A stretch of DNA of 64,000 nt from an uncultured Bacteroidia bacterium (GCA_902791865.1 CADAXK010000012.1:1-64000), one strand, 5' to 3'. Counted from the stretch's first letter, positions 16,056 through 25,172 are shown. Notes: generated by a model from the letters alone, not told the origin. Numbers and translations are program-made.

Positions 16056-16720
16056 ACTTAAAAGCTATTTATCATCACATGGAAAAGGGCGCACAAGCCG
16101 TCCCCGAAAAAGCAAACTGCAAAATCGTGTTCCGTCATTCAATCCGTAAGAGCATCGTATCAGGTGTTGGAAGAGAAGTGCCACTCACAAACGAAGGAAT
16201 CACATTGGCACAATGGTTTGGCCAGAATCTTAAATACGACATCGGGTTCTTTGCTTCCAGTTCGTGCGAAAGGAACATACACACATGCAAAGAAATTCTT
16301 GCTGGCAAAGGTGTTCATAAAGACATTGTCATCGCCTCAGAAGAACTGGAATGTCCGCAAGCAAAGGACAAAGAATTGAGCGGTAAAATATTTGAACAAT
16401 ACAACTTTAAGAGCGACATAATAATCCATAAAGTCAAGACAGAAGGGCTACCCGGATTCAATACGATAAAAAAGGCAAGCCAAATAATGCTGGACTTCAT
16501 CTTTTCCAACGGAAACGAAGAAAACACCGTTGACCTTTTTTGCACTCACGATTTCCAAATGGCAATATTGTATGCTTACCTTTTCGACTACGATCCAATG
16601 GACGAAACACTAAAGCATCAGCAATGGCCAATGATGCTCGAGGGAATGATTTTTTGGGGCGACAGAAAACACTTCTGGTGCTCCTGGAGAGACGAAATAA
16701 AAGAGTTTATTAATTTTTAA
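16052..16720 (+). CDS. Histidine phosphatase superfamily protein
   Basis: A phosphoglycerate-mutase-like phosphatase (222 aa). The catalytic histidine sits in VFRHSIRKS, where the usual RHG is RHS. A second arginine appears in SSSCERNIHTCKEIL and the second histidine in LFCTHDFQMAIL. The GREVPLTNEGITLAQWFGQNL segment is typical of the fold. It overlaps the preceding gene by 4 bases and is followed by the carbamoyltransferase after 10 bases. A role in dephosphorylating a sugar or nucleotide intermediate is inference. Confidence 0.75.
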   Translation: MNLKAIYHHMEKGAQAVPEKANCKIVFRHSIRKSIVSGVGREVPLTNEGITLAQWFGQNLKYDIGFFASSSCERNIHTCKEILAGKGVHKDIVIASEELECPQAKDKELSGKIFEQYNFKSDIIIHKVKTEGLPGFNTIKKASQIMLDFIFSNGNEENTVDLFCTHDFQMAILYAYLFDYDPMDETLKHQQWPMMLEGMIFWGDRKHFWCSWRDEIKEFINF

Positions 16721-16730
16721 AGCACTTATC

Positions 16731-18395
16731 ATGACTAAACCGACATTAGCAATTTACGGCATCAAAGACCGGAACCTCTTTGAATATCCGGCATACGTAC
16801 ACGACCACAATGTATGTATAATGCAAGATGGCAAAGTTCTGCAGTACTTGCAACTGGAGCGATTCTCGCGCCGAAAATACGACAACCGCCTTGACCTGTT
16901 TTTGGAACAGCTGATCGAACAAAAGGTAATCGACTGTCCAGAAGATTTCGACCTGGTATGCGTAAACGACTTTGTAGGCAACGCCTTCATTTCCCAGAAC
17001 GGTCGGCTCCGCTTCGAAGCCGACAGAATGCAGAATTTGTCGTTCGATTCTGTCAAGGCGAATGCCTATTATCAATACGATGGCTGGAACGGCAAGGAAC
17101 TCAACGCTTTTCTCTGTCAGCACGAAATAGCTCACATCTGCTCCAATTTGCCGTTTTATGGCGAATTTAAGGACAACTCCCTTTTGATTTCTATAGATGG
17201 AGGATCATCACTGGGTAATTACTCGGCCTTCTTGTTCAAGGACGGCAAAATCAGTCACATCGAAAACAACTGGACCGATTTAGGATTCGCATCAAAACTA
17301 TTCAACGACAATTCGCTATCTTTCAGAATGTTGAACGCAAAACCAGGAGAACATTGCTCTGTACCCGGCAAACTAATGGGATTTGCAAGTTGGGGCAACT
17401 ACGACAAAAAAATCGAAGATTGGCTCGTCAAACACAATTACTTCAAAGAATATTGGAAAAAAGAAGACTCTATCTTGAACTCCATAAATCAAGAATTTGG
17501 TATTGTCGCCAAATACGACACTCACGACCCATTTATGCAAAACATCGCTGCCACAATGCAGAGGATTTTTGAGAACGCCATTTTACAAAAGATCTCTCTG
17601 CTTCAAAAGCGTTTCCACAGCGACTATCTGTATTATGGTGGTGGCTGTGCCCTGAATATCGTTACCAACACTAAAATCATAGAAAGTGGAATGTTCAAGG
17701 ATGTTTTCATCGCACCCTGCTGCAACGACAGCGGCTTGAGCATCGGAGCTGCAGCGTTTATGGAAATGCAAAAAGGCAACAAGATACAAATTCACAATCC
17801 TTATTTGTGCAATGCAGGGCTGGATAATACCGACTATGAAATATCGGACAATGAGATAGCAGCAACTGCGGAATTTCTGCTGAAACGAAAGATTGTTGGC
17901 GTATGCAATGGCACTGCCGAAATTGGTCCGCGTGCACTAGGAAATCGCAGTCTCATTGCCCTTGCCGACAGCAAGGAACTGGCGCGAAAAATGAGCATGG
18001 AAGTGAAAAAACGCGAATGGTACCGCCCCATTGCACCCATCATGCTGAAAGAAAACGCCGAAAAGGTTTCATTCCAAAAACCAAACTGCCTAGCTAAGTT
18101 TATGCTGATGGACTTCACTATAAAACCAGAATTTCAGAGACAGATGGAAGGCGTTGTTCACTCCAATCAAACCGCTAGAATTCAGACTATCGAAACAGAA
18201 AACGACAATAAGTTTATGTACCGCCTTTTAAAATATCTGAACGATAAACACGGTGTAATCGCACTCATCAACACCTCGTTCAACGCACAAGGTGAACCAA
18301 TTGTCCATACCCCGCAACAGGCCATGGAATCAGCAAAAAGGATGTGCATTGACGGACTTGTACTAAACGGTAAATTATTAACTTTAAATAACTAA
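16731..18395 (+). CDS. NodU/CmcH-family carbamoyltransferase
   Basis: O-carbamoyltransferase (554 aa) that moves a carbamoyl group from carbamoyl phosphate through carbamoyl-adenylate to a hydroxyl. The N-terminal Kae1-like domain has ISIDGGSSLGNYSAFLF and the metal-site style histidines near HEIAHICS. The middle YYGGGCALNIVTNTKI and the C-terminal YrdC-like part IGPRALGNRSLIA and KKREWYRPIAPIML are the signature of the family. The first histidine motif is HDHN, where HDAA is more common. In known pathways the acceptors are sugars (Nod factor, tobramycin) or antibiotics; here the flanking glycosyltransferase and epimerase point to a sugar. It is separated by 6 bases from the next gene. Confidence 0.92.
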   Translation: MTKPTLAIYGIKDRNLFEYPAYVHDHNVCIMQDGKVLQYLQLERFSRRKYDNRLDLFLEQLIEQKVIDCPEDFDLVCVNDFVGNAFISQNGRLRFEADRMQNLSFDSVKANAYYQYDGWNGKELNAFLCQHEIAHICSNLPFYGEFKDNSLLISIDGGSSLGNYSAFLFKDGKISHIENNWTDLGFASKLFNDNSLSFRMLNAKPGEHCSVPGKLMGFASWGNYDKKIEDWLVKHNYFKEYWKKEDSILNSINQEFGIVAKYDTHDPFMQNIAATMQRIFENAILQKISLLQKRFHSDYLYYGGGCALNIVTNTKIIESGMFKDVFIAPCCNDSGLSIGAAAFMEMQKGNKIQIHNPYLCNAGLDNTDYEISDNEIAATAEFLLKRKIVGVCNGTAEIGPRALGNRSLIALADSKELARKMSMEVKKREWYRPIAPIMLKENAEKVSFQKPNCLAKFMLMDFTIKPEFQRQMEGVVHSNQTARIQTIETENDNKFMYRLLKYLNDKHGVIALINTSFNAQGEPIVHTPQQAMESAKRMCIDGLVLNGKLLTLNN

Positions 18396-18401
18396 TAAAC
18401 A

Positions 18402-19103
18402 ATGAATTACAACAAAATCGTATTATCCGACGATAATACACAATTTTACTTCGAAGGCAAACCTATTTTCAAAAGGTTTGCGGAAGCGCTGAAGTTTCAC
18501 ACTCCGGGTTTGGCACCCGTGAAAGACGAATCGGGATGGTATCATATTGATACAGAAGGCAACAACATATATCCAGAACGTTACCTGCGGGCATTCGGTT
18601 TCTACGACAACCTTGCCTCGGTTACCGATGCTTCGGGCAATTGGTTCCACATCGACATCAACGGTCAACGCATTTACAGTCAGAACTATGCTTTTTGCGG
18701 AAATTTTCAAGAGAATAAATGCGTTGTCAGGGATTTTTTGGGAAGCTATTTCCATATTGACATTTCTGGAAATCGCTTGTATTCCGAAAATTACAAATAT
18801 GTCGGTGATTTCAAGGACAATTACGCCTGCGTAAGGCTTTCAGACGGTTGCTTTGTTCATATCGATGGAAACGGCAAGATGCTCAACGGGAAAAAGTTTC
18901 TTGATCTTGGTGTCTATCACAAAGGTTTTGCCACTGCAAAGGACGAAAAAGGTTGGTTCCACATCGACAAGTCGGGAAATCCCGTGTATGCGGAACGCTA
19001 TCTCATTGTAGAACCATTTTACAATGGGTTCGCATTGGTAACGGATTTCTTGGGCAATAAAATGATTATCAACGAAAAGGGAGAAAAAGTATTATGTATC
19101 TGA
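18402..19103 (+). CDS. WG-type repeat protein
   Basis: A 233-residue protein made of about five copies of a 37-residue beta-rich repeat with the core W(Y/F)HID-x2-GN-x-(I/V)Y-x-ERY and a following aromatic-rich strand pair. Examples are GWYHIDTEGNNIYPERY, NWFHIDINGQRIYSQNY and GWFHIDKSGNPVYAERY. No signal peptide. Such repeats often accompany methyltransferases, glycosyltransferases and NodU carbamoyltransferases in natural-product or glycan clusters, where their role is unclear (scaffold or substrate binding). The last 10 bases overlap the start of the epimerase gene. Confidence 0.75.
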   Translation: MNYNKIVLSDDNTQFYFEGKPIFKRFAEALKFHTPGLAPVKDESGWYHIDTEGNNIYPERYLRAFGFYDNLASVTDASGNWFHIDINGQRIYSQNYAFCGNFQENKCVVRDFLGSYFHIDISGNRLYSENYKYVGDFKDNYACVRLSDGCFVHIDGNGKMLNGKKFLDLGVYHKGFATAKDEKGWFHIDKSGNPVYAERYLIVEPFYNGFALVTDFLGNKMIINEKGEKVLCI

Positions 19104-20056
19104 AAAATGTTTTAATCACAGGCATTTCGGGATTTATTGGAAGAAGTCTTGTTGAAGCAATTGTTGACTCCAAGTTACCCTGGAACATCTACGGCATCGA
19201 CATCAAACCGCCTCGGTTCAATGATTCAAAGTATCTGGAGAACATCGTTTTCGACACAGTGGATATTCGCAACCGGAAAGCTGTTGCTGAATATTTCGCA
19301 ACCAGAAAGTTTGATGGTGTAATCCATTTGGCAGCCGTAAGCCGCGTTGTTGATGCAGAAAACGACAAAGAAAATTGCATACGGACAAATTTGTATGGAA
19401 CACAATATTTGCTTGAGAATATTGCCCTGACACCCGAAACCTGGGTTATTTTTGGAAGTAGCCGTGAAGTTTATGGAGAACAGAAATTATTACCCGTAAA
19501 AGAAAGCGCAGCAAAGAAACCTATAAATATTTACGGAGAATGTAAGTTGAAAGGAGAATTGCTGGTCAAAGAGTTAATAACCAAATATGCTATATTGAGA
19601 TTCTCAAATGTGTACGGCAATAGTTACGACATAGACGGCCGCGTTATACCTGCTTTTTTCAAAAGGGCCACAAACGGCAAAACTTTATTTCTTGAAGGTG
19701 GCAACCAGATTATTGATTTCACACATATAGACGACACGACCAACAGTATCATAAAGGTTGCCAAATTACTGCAAGAAGGCGCAATAAGTACAGAAGAAAT
19801 ACATATCAGCCCGGGTAACGAAAACAAAATCACAGACATTATTGCATGTTTGGAAACATATCTCGGCAAGAAACTCAATGTCGAAATAAGAGAAAAACGG
19901 AACTATGATGTTGTTCGATTCATTGGCGACCCGTCACATCGCTTGGCAATACTTGGCAATACAACTTTTAAAACACTAAACGAAGGGATTGCCATTATGA
20001 TTAGTTCATTCAGAATGCCGAAAACAAACCATTCTGCCGTTTCATATTCTATATAA
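19094..20056 (+). CDS. NAD-dependent epimerase/dehydratase (extended SDR)
   Basis: Sugar-nucleotide epimerase or dehydratase (320 aa). The Rossmann motif GISGFIG (TGxxGxxG type) is at residue 10; the acidic NAD ribose contact is in YGIDIKPP; the catalytic YxxxK is in IYGECKLKGELL. An S/T at SSREVYGE completes the triad. The C-terminal half carries the substrate-binding loops (RVIPAFFKRATNGKTLFLEGG). It is the last gene of the run. A tetrad of this type would supply or modify the sugar that is carbamoylated. Confidence 0.88.
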   Translation: MYLKNVLITGISGFIGRSLVEAIVDSKLPWNIYGIDIKPPRFNDSKYLENIVFDTVDIRNRKAVAEYFATRKFDGVIHLAAVSRVVDAENDKENCIRTNLYGTQYLLENIALTPETWVIFGSSREVYGEQKLLPVKESAAKKPINIYGECKLKGELLVKELITKYAILRFSNVYGNSYDIDGRVIPAFFKRATNGKTLFLEGGNQIIDFTHIDDTTNSIIKVAKLLQEGAISTEEIHISPGNENKITDIIACLETYLGKKLNVEIREKRNYDVVRFIGDPSHRLAILGNTTFKTLNEGIAIMISSFRMPKTNHSAVSYSI

Positions 20057-20100
20057 TTGAAAATCTGATTTCGTTCACTTTGTTTCAGAACATACGCAAA

Positions 20101-20118
20101 AAGCCACCTCACGGTGGC
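20101..20118 (-). terminator. Terminator between convergent genes
   Basis: GCCACC (20103-20108), TCAC, GGTGGC (20113-20118). The T-run is on the minus strand, so it mainly serves the gene ending at 20153; on the plus strand only TTCTCTT follows. The stem is the same as in the terminator at 9511-9537. Confidence 0.75.
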
Positions 20119-20152
20119 TTCTCTTCTGTTATAATGAAAAACTTATAAATTG

Positions 20153-20878
20153 TTATCTGCCAAAAAACAAACGCAACGCCGCCTTTACCGATTTGGTATT
20201 GTCACCGACAGCAAGTTCGGAATCGCTAATACTTTCGAGGCAATACATCATACCATCGGAATATTCGGCACGAATTACCGTTCCCGGCACAAGCCAAAAC
20301 TCATCAAGATGTACCCAGTTATAGTTTATTTCTTTGGTGTACCATATCTTGCAACTCTCAGATTCTGTAATCTGCATCTTTCCAATAGTGCAGTCGTAGT
20401 CGCCAATACGTTCCGAGCCAATATTCGGTGTAAACTTCATAATGATAGGTTTCTCTACAATAATGGAATCGGGATATTTTTCTGCAATTATTTTATTCAG
20501 CACTGCTAAAAATGCCGAATCAATTGTAGAGTGCTCAATAATTGCCTTCCTGTTAAACTTCTCGAATTTCGAATACGCCACATCGCTAACATAAATTTCG
20601 TCGGGACGGGCAATCACATTGAGAAACTTGTAGCCGGTGGGCTTGCGACTTACCAAATAGCAACTGAGAAACGGATACATCTTTTCCGAAACCTTTTGCT
20701 CGAAATCGGGACAACGTACTGCATGTTTTTCTCCTGCAAGAATATGATAATTAATAGTATGCCCCGTTTTTGTAGTCTCCTTATAGACAAGATATTTGCT
20801 TGCCTTACCATTCTGAGCAAACACGAATACCGACACGAGCATCATAACCGTTACAAGAAATGTCCCTCTCATAAGCAT
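20153..20878 (-). CDS. Secreted protein of unknown function
   Basis: Start at 20878 (MLMRGTFLVTVMMLVSVFVFAQ; 241 aa) gives a good Sec signal peptide; an ATG at 20872 is almost as good, and the 20905 start adds a non-signal segment. The mature part resembles proteins of the GLPGLI type: it begins with a conserved beta-rich body and has SERIGDYDCTIGKMQITESE and KIWYTKEINYNWVHLDEF, a pattern of tryptophans and glycines typical for that periplasmic family. Function unknown. Confidence 0.6.
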   Translation of the reverse strand: MLMRGTFLVTVMMLVSVFVFAQNGKASKYLVYKETTKTGHTINYHILAGEKHAVRCPDFEQKVSEKMYPFLSCYLVSRKPTGYKFLNVIARPDEIYVSDVAYSKFEKFNRKAIIEHSTIDSAFLAVLNKIIAEKYPDSIIVEKPIIMKFTPNIGSERIGDYDCTIGKMQITESESCKIWYTKEINYNWVHLDEFWLVPGTVIRAEYSDGMMYCLESISDSELAVGDNTKSVKAALRLFFGR

Positions 20879-20920
20879 TTTCCATAATAACGGAGCATAT
20901 TGCAAATTATTGTGTCAAAA

Positions 20921-20945
20921 ACAAAAAAGGAGGCTATTGCCTCCT
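20921..20945 (-). terminator. Rho-independent terminator of the universal stress gene
   Basis: GGAGGC (20929-20934) pairs with GCCTCC (20939-20944); the minus-strand U-run corresponds to A6 at 20923-20928. Confidence 0.8.
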
Positions 20946-21006
20946 AAAGTATTGTTTGAAAACAACTTACAATCTAAAATCGTAAATCGTCCTTCGTAAA
21001 TTTCTT

Positions 21007-21864
21007 TTAATTTCCACCTGTTACCCTGTAGCCTGCCAAGAAAATATTCTTTGGTGTAACACTGAGTACCGGAATCGGCGAAGTGTTAAGCATCTGGTAT
21101 GCATACGAACCAAGAATGAGGTTCGAGAAAGCAGTTGTCTGTTCGGTCATTATTGCAATAAGGTCGGCATCAACGGTCTTTGCATACTCGATTGTAATGT
21201 CGGTGATGTTGTCGCCGATAAGGTACGATGTCTGATAATTAACGCCTTCCTGATCGAAGTACTTGCGAACCGTTGCAGCATAAATTTCAAGTTTGTTCTT
21301 TATACCCTCGCTATCAGAAGTAGCCACCTTAACGATATGAACTTCTGCACCGAAAGCCTTTGCGATAGTTGCTACCAGCGGAACTTTCTCGCGGGTTTCC
21401 TTTGTAATGTCGAGCGGAAGAACTATGCGCTTAACATCGCCGATGTACTTGTCGGAGTAAACCGAAATAACAGGCTTTGTAGTGCTCTGAATAATACGGT
21501 ATGCGTTACTACCAAGTATGTAGTCGCTCAAACCCGATGTACCATTTGTAGAGCAGATTATCATAGAATCATCGAACGCGTTAGCCTGATTTACAACTTC
21601 TTCGTGTACGCTACCAGTCTTTATGATGTACGAAAGACGGCTTACAGAATTTAATTTCTGACCGTATTCCCTTACCAAATCTTCAAAATTCTCAACAATT
21701 GAATTGTACTGGTTTTCGAAATGAATTTGCAGACGTCCGTGCTTTTTCGACTGAACGTGAACCATCTGTATGTCGCAGAAGAACTTGTTGGCATAAATTA
21801 TAGCCAATTCCAAACCTTTCATTGATTCCTCGGAGAAATCTATAGGGACAATTATCCTTTCCAT
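21007..21864 (-). CDS. Universal stress protein with two UspA domains
   Basis: 285 residues in two tandem UspA domains. The first (1-140) begins MERIIVPIDFSEESMKGLELA and contains MIICSTNGTSGLSDYILGSNAYRII. The second (145-280) begins RIVLPLDITKETREKVPLV and ends with LIAIMTEQTTAFSNLILGSYAYQML, close to the ATP-loop G-2x-G-9x-G(S/T) pattern of ATP-binding members. Monocistronic, with its own terminator. Cytoplasmic stress protein, exact role unknown. Confidence 0.88.
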   Translation of the reverse strand: MERIIVPIDFSEESMKGLELAIIYANKFFCDIQMVHVQSKKHGRLQIHFENQYNSIVENFEDLVREYGQKLNSVSRLSYIIKTGSVHEEVVNQANAFDDSMIICSTNGTSGLSDYILGSNAYRIIQSTTKPVISVYSDKYIGDVKRIVLPLDITKETREKVPLVATIAKAFGAEVHIVKVATSDSEGIKNKLEIYAATVRKYFDQEGVNYQTSYLIGDNITDITIEYAKTVDADLIAIMTEQTTAFSNLILGSYAYQMLNTSPIPVLSVTPKNIFLAGYRVTGGN

Positions 21865-21971
21865 AAATACAAATTTTATTGGGTGCGAAGATAATAAATT
21901 TTCTCACAGCAAAAAATAAATAATTAAAAGATTCAAAAATTTCTGCCATGCAATCATCCGCCAAAAATGTT

Positions 21972-21979
21972 TACTTTTG
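21972..21979 (+). promoter_or_regulatory. Bacteroidetes -7 element TACTTTTG before anmK
   Basis: TAnnTTTG match 22 bases before the ATG at 22001. Confidence 0.55.
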
Positions 21980-22000
21980 TAGTCTAAAATTCAAGCAGGA

Positions 22001-23059
22001 ATGGAATCATACAACATAATAGGCCTAATGTCGGGCACATCGGCTGACGGACTCGATGTCGTGCTGTGCAAGTTCGAAGGCTGCGACTACAACTGGAAAT
22101 ACACGCCGATAAAGGCAAAAACCTACGAATACGACAGCCAGACAAAGGCAAAGATGCTTTCGCTGCATACGCTTTCGGCAGAAGACCTGAAGCGAGCCGA
22201 TGTGTGGTTCGGCAACTTTTCCGCCGATGCAATAAACGAGTTCCGCAAGAACATAGCGGAGCACATCGACCTAGTGGCATCGCACGGACACACCGTCTTC
22301 CACAACCCGAACGAAGGCTACACGATGCAGATTGGCGACGGAAATGCCATTGCCAAGAAAACCAAGATTCCCACCGTCTTCGATTTCCGCAGTGGCGATG
22401 TAGCCCTTGGCGGACAAGGCGCACCGCTTGTGCCCATTGGCGACGAACTTCTGTTTAGCGAGTACGATGCTTGCCTCAACCTCGGAGGATTCTCAAACAT
22501 CTCGATGCGCAACAAGCAGGGCGAACGGATTGCCTTCGACATTTCGCCCGTCAACATCATAATGAACGAGTACGCCCGCATTCTTGGCAAAAACTACGAT
22601 GCAAACGGCGACATTGCAGCCTCGGGCAAAACGATTCCCACCCTACTGAAAAAACTTTCGTCTATAAAATATTACAGCCAAAAACCGCCTAAATCGCTCG
22701 GACGCGAATGGGTTGAGCAGGAAATGAAGCCAATCCTAGCAGAGTATGCCTCGGAAACCGTTGCCGACATACTCAACACCCTGTCGGTACACATTGGCGT
22801 AGAAATAGGCAAGGCCATCGGCAGTTGCGGGAAAGTTCTGGTAACTGGTGGCGGTGCATACAACAAGTTCCTGATTGACAACATCCGCAGAAACTGCAAT
22901 TCGGAAATCATAATCCCCGACGACACCACAATAAACTACAAGGAAGCGATAATTTTCGCCTTCCTCGGACTTCTGCGTATCTGTGGCAAAAACAACTGTC
23001 TCTCATCCATTACTGGTGCAAAAAAAGATTCGTGCTGCGGAGTGTTGGCGGTGGGATGA
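22001..23059 (+). CDS. anmK: Anhydro-N-acetylmuramic acid kinase
   Basis: Converts 1,6-anhydro-MurNAc and ATP to MurNAc-6-phosphate during recycling of cell-wall fragments. The 352-residue length is slightly short but complete for the Bacteroidetes form. The N-terminal ATP-binding signature GLMSGTSADGLDVVLCKFE is clear. Other conserved stretches are ASHGHTVFHNP, PTVFDFRSGDVALGGQGAPLVP and NLGGFSNIS. The closing ATP-site loop is VLVTGGGAYNKFLIDNIR. No murQ or transporter gene is adjacent. Confidence 0.95.
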   Translation: MESYNIIGLMSGTSADGLDVVLCKFEGCDYNWKYTPIKAKTYEYDSQTKAKMLSLHTLSAEDLKRADVWFGNFSADAINEFRKNIAEHIDLVASHGHTVFHNPNEGYTMQIGDGNAIAKKTKIPTVFDFRSGDVALGGQGAPLVPIGDELLFSEYDACLNLGGFSNISMRNKQGERIAFDISPVNIIMNEYARILGKNYDANGDIAASGKTIPTLLKKLSSIKYYSQKPPKSLGREWVEQEMKPILAEYASETVADILNTLSVHIGVEIGKAIGSCGKVLVTGGGAYNKFLIDNIRRNCNSEIIIPDDTTINYKEAIIFAFLGLLRICGKNNCLSSITGAKKDSCCGVLAVG

Positions 23060-23095
23060 GAGATGCATATCTTAAATATTTTGCAATCCGCATTC

Positions 23096-23779
23096 TTATA
23101 CTTGACTTACAATATCATATAATCTTTTAAACAAATCCTTTTTCTTCTCTCGAGATTGTGGATGGACAAAATCTATGACTAAAAAACCTTCTGGAGTTCG
23201 AGCAATGGTATGATTGTTTTTCCAAACAAGATTTCCATAGCACTTTGACAAACAATGAGAAACCCCTTTACCACAACAGATGATATAATTAATAGAGCCA
23301 AACAATGCCATCTCGCGAAGAATATATGCTTGATTGTTACGTTCAAATTCACCTATCAAATCGTCTGTATTTGTTGCTTTACCACCTGGTTGTTTCTTTA
23401 TATTTAATAAAGCAACTCGTTCAAGATTATAAACTCGTTTACCCTCATCAATATGTTTTATATGATTCCACATTTCGTCAAACGACTGGTCTTGAATATG
23501 TCGCAACAAATATGTCCATCGTGTCACATTGTACCAAGTCTGCCAATTTACATGATTTCCATCTTTCTTACGCCTAAGTACATAATCGCAGATATCACAC
23601 CAACGATTAGTTTCTTTCAGGACAAATAATATTCTCGTTTTGTTTGCCTCGCCAAACCAAATATTGGGATTAACAATTCCATCTGGAGAAAAGGTCTTTT
23701 TATTTATGGACATTCCAGTATCTTTCTGCCATTCATCAAAAAGGCGCAGTAAGTTCTCTCTGTAATCCATTTCGCTCAT
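23096..23779 (-). CDS. Uracil-DNA-glycosylase-like hypothetical protein
   Basis: 227 residues; second possible start at 23770. The layout is suggestive of the UDG fold: a first strand RILFVLKETNRW near residue 48, a middle ALLNIKKQPGG, then NYIICCGKGVSHCL, and a late VIDFVHPQSREKKK with the HP-x2-R style motif that often ends UDG-like domains. Key catalytic residues of known UDG families are not clearly present, so it may bind rather than cleave. It is the last gene of a three-gene AT-rich minus-strand set (24993, 24756, 23779), 11 bases from the preceding stop. Confidence 0.45.
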   Translation of the reverse strand: MSEMDYRENLLRLFDEWQKDTGMSINKKTFSPDGIVNPNIWFGEANKTRILFVLKETNRWCDICDYVLRRKKDGNHVNWQTWYNVTRWTYLLRHIQDQSFDEMWNHIKHIDEGKRVYNLERVALLNIKKQPGGKATNTDDLIGEFERNNQAYILREMALFGSINYIICCGKGVSHCLSKCYGNLVWKNNHTIARTPEGFLVIDFVHPQSREKKKDLFKRLYDIVSQV

Positions 23780-23790
23780 TATGGACTACC

Positions 23791-24756
23791 TCATTTGGTT
23801 GGGAACTTATTATCACGATATTTTCTAATATCCGATAACAATTTAGACATAACATCGACTATTTCTTCATCTGACTTTGTATATGGTATTTTTGCATAAA
23901 GATGTCGTTTATTCAAAGCATTGAAAGTACCCCAAATATCCTCTGCTATCTTTTTGATTTGTTGCTCATCATCCTTACGAGTAAATACTGTCACTTCATA
24001 TTCATTATTAACAGGTAACATATCAACAGCAATCGTATTTTTTCCATCTATATATTTCCCTGTTTTCTTGTCAATGTCAGTATAGAACTCATGAACTAAA
24101 GTGGTTTCTTTCCATATCCATTGTTTTGAGCCATTTGCCTCTATCTTCTCTTGAAGCCTAATAGCTCTTTCATACAATGTTACATTCTTTTGCGCAACTA
24201 TAATTGACTTGAAGTTTTCTATGGCATTGTTTCTATAATTTTCACTATCTTTTTTATCATCGCTACCATCTTTTTCTTTCCCATACAATTCCTTTGAAAA
24301 TGTATCTGCAATAGCAAACAATTGCTTCAACATCTCATTACTATTACTATCGCCTTTCTTTATGGCAACAATAATATCTTTTACTTGGGCACTAATATCA
24401 GATATGGATTGCGGACTTGTATGCATAGCTATATATGCGACCTGAAACTCCAGTTCCACTTCATCCTCAGGCTCAATTTTCAAATCTTTTACTACATCAC
24501 ATAGTTTATGCAGAAATTCCTGATAAATACGAAGTCTTTCTTCAAACACTTTAGAATTACGATCCTTTTCTTCCTCGCTTGACGTCTGCCCCCGTAACAA
24601 AAGAAATGTAATAATCATCGTAATTATAGCACCTATCATAGCAGCAAACATCTGTATCCAAACATCAGATATAGAGTAGATACGAAATAATACCGCTACT
24701 GCAAATGCTACTAATGCCAAAAACACCGATACATATAAAATCCTATTATTCTTCAT
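23791..24756 (-). CDS. Membrane protein of unknown function
   Basis: 321 residues with two N-terminal transmembrane helices (about 7-26 and 32-54, ending FLLLRGQ). A long charged, helical cytoplasmic part follows (EEEKDRNSKVFEERLRIYQE). The C-terminal 100 residues are mixed alpha/beta (TTLVHEFYTDIDKKTGKYID, NNEYEVTVFTRKDDEQ). Not recognised. The pattern of short two-helix anchor plus charged effector resembles membrane-anchored accessory proteins of defence loci, but no effector motif was found. Confidence 0.6.
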   Translation of the reverse strand: MKNNRILYVSVFLALVAFAVAVLFRIYSISDVWIQMFAAMIGAIITMIITFLLLRGQTSSEEEKDRNSKVFEERLRIYQEFLHKLCDVVKDLKIEPEDEVELEFQVAYIAMHTSPQSISDISAQVKDIIVAIKKGDSNSNEMLKQLFAIADTFSKELYGKEKDGSDDKKDSENYRNNAIENFKSIIVAQKNVTLYERAIRLQEKIEANGSKQWIWKETTLVHEFYTDIDKKTGKYIDGKNTIAVDMLPVNNEYEVTVFTRKDDEQQIKKIAEDIWGTFNALNKRHLYAKIPYTKSDEEIVDVMSKLLSDIRKYRDNKFPTK

Positions 24757-24765
24757 ATTACATAA

Positions 24766-24993
24766 TTATTTAATTTTTGTACAGGACATACGCCCAGGAC
24801 CAATAATATGAGCTTTCATCAAATCTACGCCATATTTGGCTTTAAACAATTGACCAATTGCCTCATAGTTTTTCATCATGCTTAAAGGTGGTGCAGAAGA
24901 GTTTGCTGTAACTATTTCCACAAACATTCCTTTCTCAATGCGTACACTATTAATAGTGCCAGACTGCTTAATTTCTATTTTCCAGAGTGCCAT
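24766..24993 (-). CDS. DUF6140-like small protein
   Basis: 75 residues with the recurring Bacteroidetes pattern MALWKIEIKQSGTINSVRIEKGMFVEI, then KYGVDLMKAHIIGPGRM. I believe this is the DUF6140 family; its function is not known. First gene of the three-gene set; 9 bases from the next start. Own promoter at 25044-25051. Confidence 0.6.
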   Translation of the reverse strand: MALWKIEIKQSGTINSVRIEKGMFVEIVTANSSAPPLSMMKNYEAIGQLFKAKYGVDLMKAHIIGPGRMSCTKIK

Positions 24994-25043
24994 ACATTAA
25001 TGTTTATACCCAGAATCTTTTATTTATTACTAATACACATATG

Positions 25044-25051
25044 CAAAAATA
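25044..25051 (-). promoter_or_regulatory. Bacteroidetes -7 element (TATTTTTG on the minus strand)
   Basis: It lies about 50 bases before the start at 24993 and would drive the three-gene accessory set. Confidence 0.45.
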
Positions 25052-25139
25052 AACAAATTCTATATTATCCACAAATTGAAAATTCTCATTACATTATAAA
25101 AATCTCACGACAACACTCTATCCCGTCCTCAATTTTTCC

Positions 25140-25147
25140 TACCTTTG
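25140..25147 (+). promoter_or_regulatory. Bacteroidetes -7 element TACCTTTG before the nuclease gene
   Basis: TAnnTTTG match 25 bases before the start at 25173. Confidence 0.6.
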
Positions 25148-25172
25148 CCAAAACATTTACAAACATAAAAAA

